This document shows positions 12,388 to 20,567 of a stretch of 20,567 nt of DNA, in pieces. Origin of the DNA: Thermodesulfovibrio sp. (lineage in GTDB: Bacteria; Nitrospirota; Thermodesulfovibrionia; Thermodesulfovibrionales; Thermodesulfovibrionaceae). The translations under genes and the position numbers were made by a program. The stretch spans positions 1-20,567 of the forward strand of contig JAOAGB010000033.1 of NCBI GenBank assembly GCA_026415995.1, read 5' to 3'. The notes beneath the pieces were generated by a model. That model was not told the origin of the DNA and made no database searches. It saw only the letters and a program-made list of their open reading frames with translations. Each line of letters opens with the position of its first letter. Within the stretch, counting starts at the first letter, position 1.

Positions 12388-14865
12388 ATGTCAAATATTC
12401 TAAAAGTAAATATCGAAGAAGAGATGAAAGTAAGCTATCTTGATTATGCAATGAGCGTAATCATAGGTAGAGCTCTTCCGGATGTAAGAGATGGCCTAAA
12501 GCCTGTTCAAAGAAGAATCCTCTATGCCATGTTTCGTGAAGGACTTCTTGCAGGAAAAAAATATTCAAAGTGTGCTGGAGTTGTTGGAGAGGTACTAAAA
12601 AAATATCATCCCCATGGCGATCAGGCGGTATACGATGCTTTAGTAAGGCTTGCCCAGGATTTCAATATGCGATATCCCCTTATAGATGGGCAAGGTAATT
12701 TTGGTTCTATTGATGGTGACCCACCTGCTGCATATCGTTATACAGAGGCAAGACTTACAAAAATAGCAGAGGAACTGCTTCAGGATATTGATAAAGAAAC
12801 TGTTGCATTCTCACCTAATTTTGATGGCACCACCGAAGAACCACTTGTTTTACCAACAAGAATTCCCAATCTGCTAATAAACGGTTCTTCTGGTATTGCA
12901 GTAGGTATGGCAACTAACATTCCTCCACATAATTTGAGTGAAATTATAGATGCTTTATTACTTCTGCTTGAAAATCCTCAGGTTACAATTGAAGAGTTAA
13001 TGGACAAAGTAAAGGGGCCAGATTTCCCAACGGGAGGCATAATATATGGAATAGATGGAATTAAAGACCTTTATCTTACAGGCCGAGGATTAATTAAGTT
13101 AAGAGCAAAGGTCAAAATTGAAAAAGAAGCACGAGGTAAAAAAGCAAAAGAAGTATCACTTTTTGAAACTGAACCAGAAGGAAAAGCACTTAAGGAAAGG
13201 ATAGTAATCACTGAAGTTCCCTATCAAGTAAATAAGGCAAGGCTAATAGAGAAAATAGCTGAACTTGTCAGAGAAAAAAGAATAGAGGGAATAACAGAGA
13301 TAAGAGATGAATCAAACAGAGAAGGCATAAGAGTTGTTCTTGAAATAAAAAAAGGTGAAATGCCTCAGGTTATTCTCAATAACCTCTATAAGCATACTCA
13401 AATGGAAACCACCTTTGGCGGAATAATGCTTTCTATTGTAGATGGTCAACCGAGAATTTTAAATCTAAAAGAGATGCTTGATGAGTTTCTCAAACACAGA
13501 AAAGATGTAGTAATTAAAAGAACTGCCTTTGAGCTAAGAAAAGCAGAACATCAAGCTCATATACTCCTTGGACTTAAAATAGCTGTAGAAAATCTTGATG
13601 AAGTAATTTCTATTATAAGAAGTTCTAAAAATCCTGAAGAAGCAAAACTCAGACTCATGAATAGATTTCCTCTTACTGAAATTCAAGCAGGGGCAATTTT
13701 AGATATGAGACTTCACAGACTTACAGGACTTGAGAGAGAAAAAATAATACAAGACTATGAGACAATTTTAAAAGAAATTGAAAAACTCAGAGCAATCCTT
13801 GAAAGTGAAGAACTTGTAAGACAAATTATTAAAGATGAACTTATGGAGATAAAAGAAAAGTATGGAGACAGCAGAAGAACACAGATTATGTCAGAAACAA
13901 AGGAAATAAGCATCGAGGACCTCATAGCAGAAGAGGATATGGTCATCACTCTAACTCACCTTGGATATATAAAAAGAACCTCTCTTAACGATTATAGAAG
14001 TCAAAAAAGAGGTGGCAAAGGACTGACACCAATGGAAACAGTTTCTGAAGACTATCTTGAGACAGTTTTAATTGGTTCAACCCATGATCACATACTTTTT
14101 TTCAGTAACTTTGGAAGAGTCTATTGTCTAAAGGTTCATCAAATTCCAGAGGCTGGAAGAATCTCAAAGGGAAAAGCTATAGTTAATCTACTACCTCTTC
14201 AGGAAGGCGAAAAAGTTACAACAGCTCTCGTATGTAGAGACCTTGAAGAAGGCTTTTTAACCATGTTTACTAAAAGGGGGCTTGTAAAGAAAACCTCTCT
14301 TGAAGAATTCAGAAACATTCGTAGTAAAGGGGTAATTGCCATTGATCTTGAAGAAGATGATGAACTTATATCCGTAAGAAAAACAAGTGGGCATAGTCAT
14401 CTAATTATTGCAACCAAAAGAGGTATGTCAATAAGGTTTGATGAGAAAGATGTCAGACCCATGGGACGTTCTGCAAAGGGTGTGATAGGAATCAGGCTTT
14501 CTCGAGAAGATGAAGTTGTCTCAGGCGATATAGTATCAGAAAACTCCTTTGTGTTCACCATATCAGAAAATGGAATAGGCAAGAGAACGCCAATTGATGA
14601 ATATCCTTTGCAGAGAAGAGCAGGTGTAGGAGTCATAAATATGAAATTAAGTGATAAAACAGGAACTGTCGTGGCTTCCATGCAAGTTATGGAAGATGAA
14701 GAAATTATACTTTGCAGTAGCAGTAAAATGATACGAATTAAAGTCTCCAATATCCCCTCCCAAGGCAGAAATACTATGGGAGTAAGACTTATTGATCTAT
14801 CTCCACAGGATGTTGTTGTAAGCGCTGGTAGAATATTAGAGGAGGACAAAGATGTCAATATATAA
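12388..14865 (+). CDS. gyrA: DNA gyrase subunit A
   Basis: A complete 825-residue gyrase A subunit, which with GyrB introduces negative supercoils using ATP. The catalytic tyrosine is Y118 in AAYRYTEAR. The GyrA box QKRGGKG (539-545) in the C-terminal beta-pinwheel marks gyrase rather than topoisomerase IV. In the quinolone region HPHGDQAVYD (74-83) the position of E. coli Ser83 is Gln79, while the Asp87 equivalent (D83) is kept. A charged stretch at about 244-268 (IEKEARGKKAKEVSLFETE) sits before RIVITEVPYQVNK and looks longer than in E. coli. The C-terminus is short, without a long acidic tail. AGAGGT precedes the start. The stop overlaps the next gene by 14 bases. No gyrB is in the window. 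Confidence 0.97.
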   Translation: MSNILKVNIEEEMKVSYLDYAMSVIIGRALPDVRDGLKPVQRRILYAMFREGLLAGKKYSKCAGVVGEVLKKYHPHGDQAVYDALVRLAQDFNMRYPLIDGQGNFGSIDGDPPAAYRYTEARLTKIAEELLQDIDKETVAFSPNFDGTTEEPLVLPTRIPNLLINGSSGIAVGMATNIPPHNLSEIIDALLLLLENPQVTIEELMDKVKGPDFPTGGIIYGIDGIKDLYLTGRGLIKLRAKVKIEKEARGKKAKEVSLFETEPEGKALKERIVITEVPYQVNKARLIEKIAELVREKRIEGITEIRDESNREGIRVVLEIKKGEMPQVILNNLYKHTQMETTFGGIMLSIVDGQPRILNLKEMLDEFLKHRKDVVIKRTAFELRKAEHQAHILLGLKIAVENLDEVISIIRSSKNPEEAKLRLMNRFPLTEIQAGAILDMRLHRLTGLEREKIIQDYETILKEIEKLRAILESEELVRQIIKDELMEIKEKYGDSRRTQIMSETKEISIEDLIAEEDMVITLTHLGYIKRTSLNDYRSQKRGGKGLTPMETVSEDYLETVLIGSTHDHILFFSNFGRVYCLKVHQIPEAGRISKGKAIVNLLPLQEGEKVTTALVCRDLEEGFLTMFTKRGLVKKTSLEEFRNIRSKGVIAIDLEEDDELISVRKTSGHSHLIIATKRGMSIRFDEKDVRPMGRSAKGVIGIRLSREDEVVSGDIVSENSFVFTISENGIGKRTPIDEYPLQRRAGVGVINMKLSDKTGTVVASMQVMEDEEIILCSSSKMIRIKVSNIPSQGRNTMGVRLIDLSPQDVVVSAGRILEEDKDVNI

Positions 14866-17548
14866 CCTTGAGTATTTTTTTAACCCCAAAAGAATAGCAG
14901 TTATTGGAGCAGATGACAAGCCTGGCACAGTAGGCTATACAGTTTTCAGAAATCTTATAGGAGAAGGATACAGAGGTATAGTTTATCCAGTTAATTCAAG
15001 GTATGATTCTGTTCAAGGAGTAGAAGCCTACAAGTCGTTAAGCAATATATCGAAAGACATAGATCTTGTTATTATCTCAAAAGATTGTGATCCAAGTATC
15101 ATTGAAACTCTTGAAGAATGCGGACAAAAAGGTGTAAAAGGTGTGATTTTATTATGCCCAGATTTCCGCACAAAAGTTAAAGAAGCCGCGCAGTTAGAAG
15201 AAAAGATTGAAGAAATACATAGAAGATATGGATTTCGTCTTTTAGGACCTAATACACTTGGTTTTATAAGACCTGGGCTTAATATAAATGCAAGTCTGTT
15301 CAGGAGAAAATTAACAAAAGGTAATATTGCCCTTATAGTTCAGAGTGCTACATTATCAGTTGCTCTCTTAGATAGAGCAGTTGACAAAAACATAGGTTTT
15401 AGCTATTTTGTCTCACTGGGTTCTGATATAGATATAGATATTGCAGATCTCATTGATTTTTTTGGTGTTGATCCTTCCACAAGAGCCATTGTGGTATACA
15501 TGCAGTCCATAAAAAATGGCCGTAAATTTATGACTTCAGCACGTTCCTTTGCCTTTACAAAACCTATAGTTATAGTAAAATCTGGAAAGTTTGTAGAATC
15601 TCTTGAAATCGCTCTTACCCACTCAGGACTCCTTGCAGGTGAAGACAAAGTTTATGATGCCGCATTTAAAAGGGCTGGCGCTGTAAGAGTTGATGAAACC
15701 CTCGATATGTTTTATATAACTGAAACTCTATCAAAACAAAGAAGGCCAAGAGGTAAAAAATTAGCTATTATTACAAATGCAGGAGCTCCTGCAGTAACTG
15801 CTGTTGATAGCCTCCTTAAGCTTGGAGGGGAATTAGCAACTTTCTCTGAAGAGATAAAAAAAGAATTGGAAGGTAATGTGCCTATCCGTTTTATAAGAAA
15901 TCCCCTCGATCTTGTTTCTGATGCAAGTCCTACCGATTATGAAAAGGCACTGCGAATAATACTCAAAGATAAAAATGTAGACGCTGTACTTGTCATGTTA
16001 ACTCCCTCCTTAGGTGCATCTTCAGAGCAAACAGCAGAAGTTGTAGCGAAGATAGCAAAAGAAAATCCTTATAAACCAATACTTACAAACTGGATGGGAG
16101 CAGAGCTTGTAAAGGAAGGAAGAGAAATTTTAAACAATTATGGAATCCCTACTTTTGTAACTCCTGAACAAGCTGTAAGAACATTTATGTACATGTACCT
16201 TTACGATTTTAATCTTAAGTTACTTCTTGAAACACCTCAAACTATATTACAAAACATACAGTTTGAAACAGCAAAGGCTGAAAAAATAATCGAAAATGCC
16301 ATAAATGAAGGAAGATCTATTCTTACATTCTTTGAAGCATCTGAAATTCTCAATGCCTATGGAATCCCTGTAATTCTTACAAAAAAGGCTGACAATCTTG
16401 ATGAATTAAAAAAAGCAATTGCAGAAATTGGTTATCCAATAGTCCTTAAAATAGATACTCCCAAGATAATACATAAATTTAAAAAAGGTGGAGTTATTCT
16501 TGATATAAGAGATGAACTTGAGGCAATTGAGGGCTTTAAATGGCTTAAAAAAGTTGCCGAAGAGCACGGAGATTCCTCAGCTTCTGTAATTGTCCAGCCC
16601 ATGGTTATCACATATGGCTATGAAATTGCCTTAGGAGCAAAGAAGGATCCCACCTTTGGTTCGGTGGTTCTATTTGGAACAGGTGGTAATCTTTTAGAAG
16701 CCCTTGAAGATTATTCAATAGGACTACCTCCTTTGAATCAGACTCTTGCTAAAAGATTAATGGAAGAAACAAAAATTTATAGATATTTATGTAAATACCC
16801 TTATTACGAAGATGTTTTAAAGAGACTTGAAGAAACAGTAGTAAGATTCTCCTATCTCATATCAGATTTTCCTCAGATAAAAGAGTTTGATATAAATCCT
16901 CTATTTATTACCGATTCAGAAATTTTTGCACTTGACTGTAGCATCATACTTGATAAAACTGCACCAAAGAAAAAGGCTATTGTAAAAGGTGAGTTTTGCC
17001 CTCCTCATTTAAGTATCTGTCCCTATCCCGTACATTTGTATAAAGAAGTTGAGCTAAAAGATGGTTCAAAGGCAATTGTTAGACCTATAAAGGCAGAAGA
17101 CGAAACTCTTATTGCTAATCTTCTTGGTAGATGTTCTGAAAGAACTATAAGTTTGAGATTTTTCCAAAGAGCAATTGACCTTAGGCATGAAAATCTTGTT
17201 AAATTCTGTCAGGTTGACTATGATAGAAACTTAGCTTTTGTCTGTGTAGTAAAAGATGGAGATGAAGAAAAAATAATTGGTGATGTTAGAGTATCCCGTG
17301 ATCCTGATGGAATAGACGCAGATATGGCTATACTTGTAGAAGACGCTTGGCAAGGTAAGGGTGTTGGAAAAGTCCTTTGCAAATATGCCATCGAAGTAGC
17401 GAGAGATTTGGGAGTAAAAAGAATATGGATGGATATTTTGAGAATTAATACTTATATGCTTGAACTGGCTGAAAGATTGGGCTTTATAAGACATAATGTG
17501 GAAGATGATAGTGTTAAAGTTTTGCTAAATCTTGAAAGTAATTCATGA
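14852..17548 (+). CDS. ADP-forming acyl-CoA synthetase fused to GNAT acetyltransferase (Pat/PatZ architecture)
   Basis: An 898-residue fusion. In order: CoA-binding Rossmann domain (about 1-135, PKRIAVIGA), succinyl-CoA ligase-like domains (about 150-460), ATP-grasp domain (about 485-700) and a GNAT acetyltransferase (about 735-895) with the acetyl-CoA loop WQGKGVGK (833-840). This is the architecture of Pat/PatZ protein lysine acetyltransferases. As I recall, the synthetase part of enterobacterial Pat has lost its catalytic histidine; here THSGLLAG keeps H257 and the ATP-grasp keeps H541 in IIHKFKKGGV. It might therefore make acyl-CoA and ATP as well as acetylate proteins. A strong GAGGAGG lies inside the end of gyrA. 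It overlaps gyrA by 14 bases and the next gene by 4. Confidence 0.9.
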   Translation: MSIYNLEYFFNPKRIAVIGADDKPGTVGYTVFRNLIGEGYRGIVYPVNSRYDSVQGVEAYKSLSNISKDIDLVIISKDCDPSIIETLEECGQKGVKGVILLCPDFRTKVKEAAQLEEKIEEIHRRYGFRLLGPNTLGFIRPGLNINASLFRRKLTKGNIALIVQSATLSVALLDRAVDKNIGFSYFVSLGSDIDIDIADLIDFFGVDPSTRAIVVYMQSIKNGRKFMTSARSFAFTKPIVIVKSGKFVESLEIALTHSGLLAGEDKVYDAAFKRAGAVRVDETLDMFYITETLSKQRRPRGKKLAIITNAGAPAVTAVDSLLKLGGELATFSEEIKKELEGNVPIRFIRNPLDLVSDASPTDYEKALRIILKDKNVDAVLVMLTPSLGASSEQTAEVVAKIAKENPYKPILTNWMGAELVKEGREILNNYGIPTFVTPEQAVRTFMYMYLYDFNLKLLLETPQTILQNIQFETAKAEKIIENAINEGRSILTFFEASEILNAYGIPVILTKKADNLDELKKAIAEIGYPIVLKIDTPKIIHKFKKGGVILDIRDELEAIEGFKWLKKVAEEHGDSSASVIVQPMVITYGYEIALGAKKDPTFGSVVLFGTGGNLLEALEDYSIGLPPLNQTLAKRLMEETKIYRYLCKYPYYEDVLKRLEETVVRFSYLISDFPQIKEFDINPLFITDSEIFALDCSIILDKTAPKKKAIVKGEFCPPHLSICPYPVHLYKEVELKDGSKAIVRPIKAEDETLIANLLGRCSERTISLRFFQRAIDLRHENLVKFCQVDYDRNLAFVCVVKDGDEEKIIGDVRVSRDPDGIDADMAILVEDAWQGKGVGKVLCKYAIEVARDLGVKRIWMDILRINTYMLELAERLGFIRHNVEDDSVKVLLNLESNS

Positions 17549-18897
17549 GTGAAAGACTCTTAATATCAGATGGAGATATCAATTTAAGAAATAGTCTAAG
17601 CAACTATTTACAAAAAGAAGGTTTTAATGTTGATTGTGCATCAAATTTCCAACAGGCTTTAAATATTTATGCCTCCTATCTTCATGATTTTGCCATTATT
17701 GAAATAGAACTCCCAGATGGAGATGGCATAGAGTTGGCAAGTAAAATTAAAAGTTTAAATCCTAAAGTAAAAATAATTTTAACCACATCCTATCCATCTG
17801 TAAGTTCAGCATTAAAAGCTTTAAAACTAAAAGTTGATGATTTTTTAATAAAACCCTTTGTTTATGACGAAATAAAAGCCTCTTTAAAGGAACTTTTAGG
17901 GGAAAAAGCTGAAAAGGAAGAACAAAGAGAAAAAATAACATTCTATAGGGATAACGAAGAAATCTCACCAATAATTGGTGAATCTGCTGAAATAAAACAG
18001 ATTTTTGAAAAGATAAAAAAAATCGCCAATACTCCTACAAATGTCTTAATTCTTGGTGAAACAGGAACAGGCAAGGAGCTCTTTGCAAAAGCAATTCATG
18101 AGTCAAGTTATAGAAAGAAAAAGCCTTTTGTGGCAATCAACTGTGCAAGCCTTCCTGAAAATCTTCTTGAAAGTGAACTTTTTGGTTTTGTTAAGGGAGC
18201 CTTTACGGGTGCCACTTCGGATAAAAAAGGGCTTCTTGAAATAGCAGACGGAGGAACAGTCTTTCTTGATGAAATCGGAGACTTACCTCTAAGCCTTCAA
18301 GCAAAGCTTTTAAGGGTCTTGGAAGACATGGAAATTCGTCCTCTTGGTAGTGTTACAAGCAAAAAAGTTGATCTCAGATTTATATCTGCTACTAATAAGA
18401 ACTTAATTGAAGCTGTAAAAGAAGGAAGATTTAGAGAAGACCTATTTTTTAGGTTGAATGTGATTTCCTTAAGCATACCTCCTTTAAGAGAAAGAGGCAA
18501 AGATATTGAGATTCTTGCTAATCATTTTATGCGTAAATTTGCAATAAGGATGGGTAAAAATTTAAAAAAAATAGATCCTCAAGTTATAAAACTTCTATAT
18601 AAACATCCTTGGCCAGGTAATATAAGGGAATTGCAAAATGTTATTGAACAAGCAGTTGTCTTCTGTGAAGGGGATACGATAACACCTGGAGACCTTCCAG
18701 AATATATACAGCATCAAGAGAAATTTTTTGATAAAACGAAGGAAATACCTGCTCTTTCAATTGAGGATTATACAAAAGAATTTATCCTAAAATATCAATC
18801 TATTTATACAGAACAGGAACTTGCTGAAATGCTTGGAATTACAAGAAAAGCGCTATGGGAGAAAAGAAAAAAATGGGGAATTCCTCGTTCTTCCTAA
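17545..18897 (+). CDS. NtrC-family sigma54-dependent regulator with altered receiver domain
   Basis: A 450-residue three-domain activator. Receiver domain 1-120: the phosphorylated Asp is replaced by E53 (IIEIELPDGDG) and the acidic pocket reads S8-D9-G10-D11 instead of VDDD; T80/T81 and K103 remain. AAA+ domain about 142-385: Walker A GETGTGK (171-177), the sigma54-contact loop GAFTGA (218-223) and Walker B TVFLDE (D242, E243) are intact, so it should be able to remodel sigma54 polymerase. A Fis-type helix-turn-helix ends the protein (TEQELAEMLGITRKALWEKRKKWGI). It overlaps the synthetase/acetyltransferase gene by 4 bases (ATGA). No histidine kinase gene accompanies it, consistent with a phosphorylation-independent or otherwise controlled regulator. 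The targets cannot be told. Confidence 0.93.
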   Translation: MSERLLISDGDINLRNSLSNYLQKEGFNVDCASNFQQALNIYASYLHDFAIIEIELPDGDGIELASKIKSLNPKVKIILTTSYPSVSSALKALKLKVDDFLIKPFVYDEIKASLKELLGEKAEKEEQREKITFYRDNEEISPIIGESAEIKQIFEKIKKIANTPTNVLILGETGTGKELFAKAIHESSYRKKKPFVAINCASLPENLLESELFGFVKGAFTGATSDKKGLLEIADGGTVFLDEIGDLPLSLQAKLLRVLEDMEIRPLGSVTSKKVDLRFISATNKNLIEAVKEGRFREDLFFRLNVISLSIPPLRERGKDIEILANHFMRKFAIRMGKNLKKIDPQVIKLLYKHPWPGNIRELQNVIEQAVVFCEGDTITPGDLPEYIQHQEKFFDKTKEIPALSIEDYTKEFILKYQSIYTEQELAEMLGITRKALWEKRKKWGIPRSS

Positions 18898-18910
18898 ACT
18901 CTAAAACTAT

Positions 18911-18940
18911 AATAAATTCTTATCTATAATTCAATTTATT
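18911..18940 (+). terminator. Weak AT-only inverted repeat, possible terminator
   Basis: AATAAATT (18911-18918) and AATTTATT (18933-18940) are exact inverted repeats with a 14-base loop, followed by a T-rich run. It sits just after the sigma54 regulator. An all-AT stem would be unstable at high temperature, so this is a tentative call. Confidence 0.2.
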
Positions 18941-18968
18941 TTATTTTAATTTATATAAAATTTTAGTT

Positions 18969-18974
18969 TATAAT
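18969..18974 (+). promoter_or_regulatory. Probable -10 box of the MFS transporter gene
   Basis: A perfect TATAAT predicts initiation at about 18981 and a leader of about 31 bases holding GGAGG. The -35 region (TTAATT, 18946-18951, 17-base spacing) is only a half match. No sigma54-type GG-GC element was found in this gap. Confidence 0.35.
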
Positions 18975-19011
18975 CCCTTTATTTTACGTATTTTTTAATG
19001 GAGGTATTTGA

Positions 19012-20241
19012 TTGGAAACTTTAAAAGTTTTTGGAATAAAAGCAGAAAACGGTAGATGGTTCTACGTATTTTTTGGACTCACAATAAATATTTGTCTCGG
19101 TGCCATTTATGCATTCAGTATTTTTAGACCTCCTCTTGAAAAACTTTGGAGTATAACCGCAACAGAAAGTGGATTACCATTTATGATATTCTTAGCCATG
19201 TTTGCTTTTGCCATGCCATTTGCAGGAAATTTAATGCAAAAATGGGGACCAAGAAACACTATGTTTTTAGGTGGGATTTTAGTCGGAATAGGATGGATTG
19301 CTGCCTCATTTTCACAAAATATTAATAGCCTAACTTTGTTATACGGAGTAATAGGTGGAACTGGAGTTGGTATAATGTACGGTGTTCCTATCGCAACTTC
19401 TGCAAAATGGTTTCCTGACAAAGGTGGTTTAGCAATTGGTTTAACAGTTGGTGGATTCGGGCTTTCTGCTTTAATAATTGCTCCTATAATAAAGGGATTA
19501 ATAGATTCTGTGGGACCGCTAAGTACGTTCTTATATTTAGGAATAGCTTTTTTAATAATACTTATAATTCTCTCTATTCCCTATAAATTCCCTCCTGAAG
19601 GATGGAAGCCTCTTGGTTTTGTTGCAAAGACTTCTTCTAACAGTACTTCAGTTACGATAGAAATTGACAGAGAGGAGATGGTAAAAACTGGTTCCTTTTG
19701 GGCTTTATGGTTAACCTATACAATAGGTTGTTTTGCTGGATTAATGGCCATTGGAATTTCAGCGCCTGCGGGAAAGGAAGTTGGTTTAACAACTGAAACA
19801 GCAGCTCTTGCTGTCTCCTTGTATGCAATTTTTAATTTCTTAGGTAGGCCCTTTTTTGGATGGTTGACGGATAAAATAAAACCAAGGGCTACTATAATTT
19901 TGTCTTTTATCATAATCGCAACTGCTTCCTTATTAATATATGGAGTTCGAGAAAAAATTATATTTATTATTGGATTCTGTTTACTATGGTTAAATCTTGG
20001 TGGATGGCTGGCAATTGCTCCGACGGCAACAAAAATTTTCTACGGAACTAAATTTTATGGAAAAAACTATGGGCTCGTATTCACAGCTTACGGAACTGGA
20101 GCAATCACAGGAGTTTTAATTTCAGGACAGATAAAAGATTTAACAGGCTCCTATTTCTCTATTTTTCCTTTTGTTGCTGTATGCTGTCTTGCAGGTATGA
20201 TTATCGCATTTCTCTTTCTAAAACAACAAAAAAGAAAATAA
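19012..20241 (+). CDS. MFS transporter, OFA (oxalate/formate antiporter-like) family
   Basis: A 409-residue integral membrane protein with about 12 hydrophobic segments, split by a polar loop at about residues 190-225. IYAFSIFRPPLEK near the N-terminus, GTGVGIMYGVPIATSAKWFPDKGGLAIGL and GRPFFGWLTDKI match the OFA branch of the major facilitator superfamily, whose members exchange small carboxylates such as oxalate and formate; the actual substrate is not readable here. The start is TTG at 19012, selected because GGAGG (19000-19004) lies 7 bases upstream and no better in-frame codon exists. A terminator-like T run follows the stop. It is probably its own transcription unit. Confidence 0.88.
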   Translation: METLKVFGIKAENGRWFYVFFGLTINICLGAIYAFSIFRPPLEKLWSITATESGLPFMIFLAMFAFAMPFAGNLMQKWGPRNTMFLGGILVGIGWIAASFSQNINSLTLLYGVIGGTGVGIMYGVPIATSAKWFPDKGGLAIGLTVGGFGLSALIIAPIIKGLIDSVGPLSTFLYLGIAFLIILIILSIPYKFPPEGWKPLGFVAKTSSNSTSVTIEIDREEMVKTGSFWALWLTYTIGCFAGLMAIGISAPAGKEVGLTTETAALAVSLYAIFNFLGRPFFGWLTDKIKPRATIILSFIIIATASLLIYGVREKIIFIIGFCLLWLNLGGWLAIAPTATKIFYGTKFYGKNYGLVFTAYGTGAITGVLISGQIKDLTGSYFSIFPFVAVCCLAGMIIAFLFLKQQKRK

Positions 20242-20363
20242 TCTTTCTTTGTCACTTTTTTTCTTATTATTTTTACTTTATGTAACAATTCTATTTTTCC
20301 ATAGCAACTAAAATATCCTTATTTTTCAAAGCATTTTTTATTGGCATGTTATTTGAATAATCC
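20242..20363. other. Intergenic region between the transporter and exonuclease genes
   Basis: A 122-base AT-rich gap. Just after the transporter stop, a weak AAAGA/TCTTT pairing is followed by a run of seven T, a possible but unconvincing terminator. Toward the right end, TGTTATTTG (20347-20355) is a poor extended -10 candidate. Nothing else is recognised. Confidence 0.3.
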
Positions 20364-20567
20364 ATGTTTATGTTTAATTTTTTCAAAAAAAACAAGATAG
20401 AGCCAAAACTTCTTAAGAAGAAAGAATTTGTTGTACTTGACACTGAGCTTACAGGATTAAGTGAGAGGAATGACAGTATTATCTCAATCGGAGCAATCAT
20501 AATGAAGGAAAGAAGTATTTTAATTGGAGATATTTTTTACAGAGTGCTTAATCCTCATTGCAAACCA
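20364..20567 (+). CDS. DnaQ-like 3'-5' exonuclease, partial (cut by window edge)
   Basis: Only the first 68 codons are present. After a basic opening (FFKKNKIEPKLLKKK), the sequence EFVVLDTELTGLSERNDSIISIGAI shows the Exo I motif of the DEDD exonuclease superfamily (D26 and E28 in LDTEL), followed by the usual DxIxxIGAI pattern. It may be a proofreading epsilon-like subunit or a stand-alone repair exonuclease. An in-frame stop at 20358 limits the start to ATG 20364 or ATG 20370. No Shine-Dalgarno is seen, so the start is uncertain. What follows beyond the edge, such as a CBS or other domain, is unknown. Confidence 0.75.
   Translation, partial: MFMFNFFKKNKIEPKLLKKKEFVVLDTELTGLSERNDSIISIGAIIMKERSILIGDIFYRVLNPHCKP

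Noticed and set aside
12242..12451. Minus-strand 69-codon frame over the fmdB-gyrA junction
   Set aside because: Lies opposite two well-supported genes, with no family resemblance or ribosome site.
14397..14858. Minus-strand 153-codon frame opposite gyrA
   Set aside because: Low-complexity Ser/Leu/Ile-rich antisense shadow of conserved gyrA sequence.
20291..20500. Minus-strand 69-codon frame at the right edge
   Set aside because: Opposite the DnaQ-like motif LDTELTG, which is much stronger evidence for the plus strand.
1..20567. CRISPR arrays, insertion sequences, prophage genes or tandem repeats
   Set aside because: No spaced direct repeats, transposase or integrase motifs, or target duplications were seen on reading.

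Overview
The window reads as a piece of a bacterial chromosome that is AT-rich (by eye about one third GC), densely packed and mostly single-copy housekeeping genes. Three features together suggest a thermophilic, anaerobic, deeply branching bacterium: two radical SAM enzymes, an archaeal-style family B DNA polymerase, and a GC-rich island at the left edge that looks like a structured RNA. A Thermodesulfovibrio-like member of the Nitrospirota is my best guess, from gene content only. No phage, transposase or CRISPR array was seen, and no stretch longer than 300 bases lacks a gene.

Layout. Positions 1-136 hold a GC-rich RNA gene on the minus strand, best read as a small SRP-like RNA, with its promoter just upstream. 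Facing the other way, 183-4355 (+) carries a radical SAM protein overlapping an archaeal-type family B DNA polymerase, then a YkuK-type RNase H-fold protein. On the minus strand, 6094-4360 carries a NifS/IscS-like PLP enzyme, a macro domain protein and tRNA-Thr(CGU). From 6129 to 8634 (+) a beta-CASP metallo-beta-lactamase RNase overlaps a radical SAM/SPASM protein with a PqqD-like N-terminus. The minus strand from 12013 down to 8631 is a cyclic-di-AMP operon: SurA-N-like membrane protein, cdaA, cdaR, glmM. From 12125 to 18897 (+) come an FmdB zinc ribbon, gyrA, a fused ADP-forming acyl-CoA synthetase/GNAT acetyltransferase, and an NtrC-type sigma54 activator. The last three overlap end to end. 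An OFA-family MFS transporter follows, and a DnaQ-like exonuclease is cut by the right edge.

How the genes fit together. cdaA-cdaR-glmM is the classic link between c-di-AMP signalling and peptidoglycan precursor synthesis. The gyrA, synthetase/acetyltransferase and sigma54 activator genes overlap by 14 and 4 bases, so they are probably co-transcribed and translationally coupled.

Points most worth a second look: a sigma54 activator with Glu where the phosphorylated Asp should be; an archaeal-type polymerase that seems to have lost part of the uracil-sensing pocket; GyrA with Gln at the quinolone Ser83 position; a dispersed palindromic repeat inserted in frame inside a radical SAM gene; and extended -10 promoters (TGnTAnnnT) so close to start codons that several genes look leaderless. 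I did not find a clearly new defence or mobile system here.
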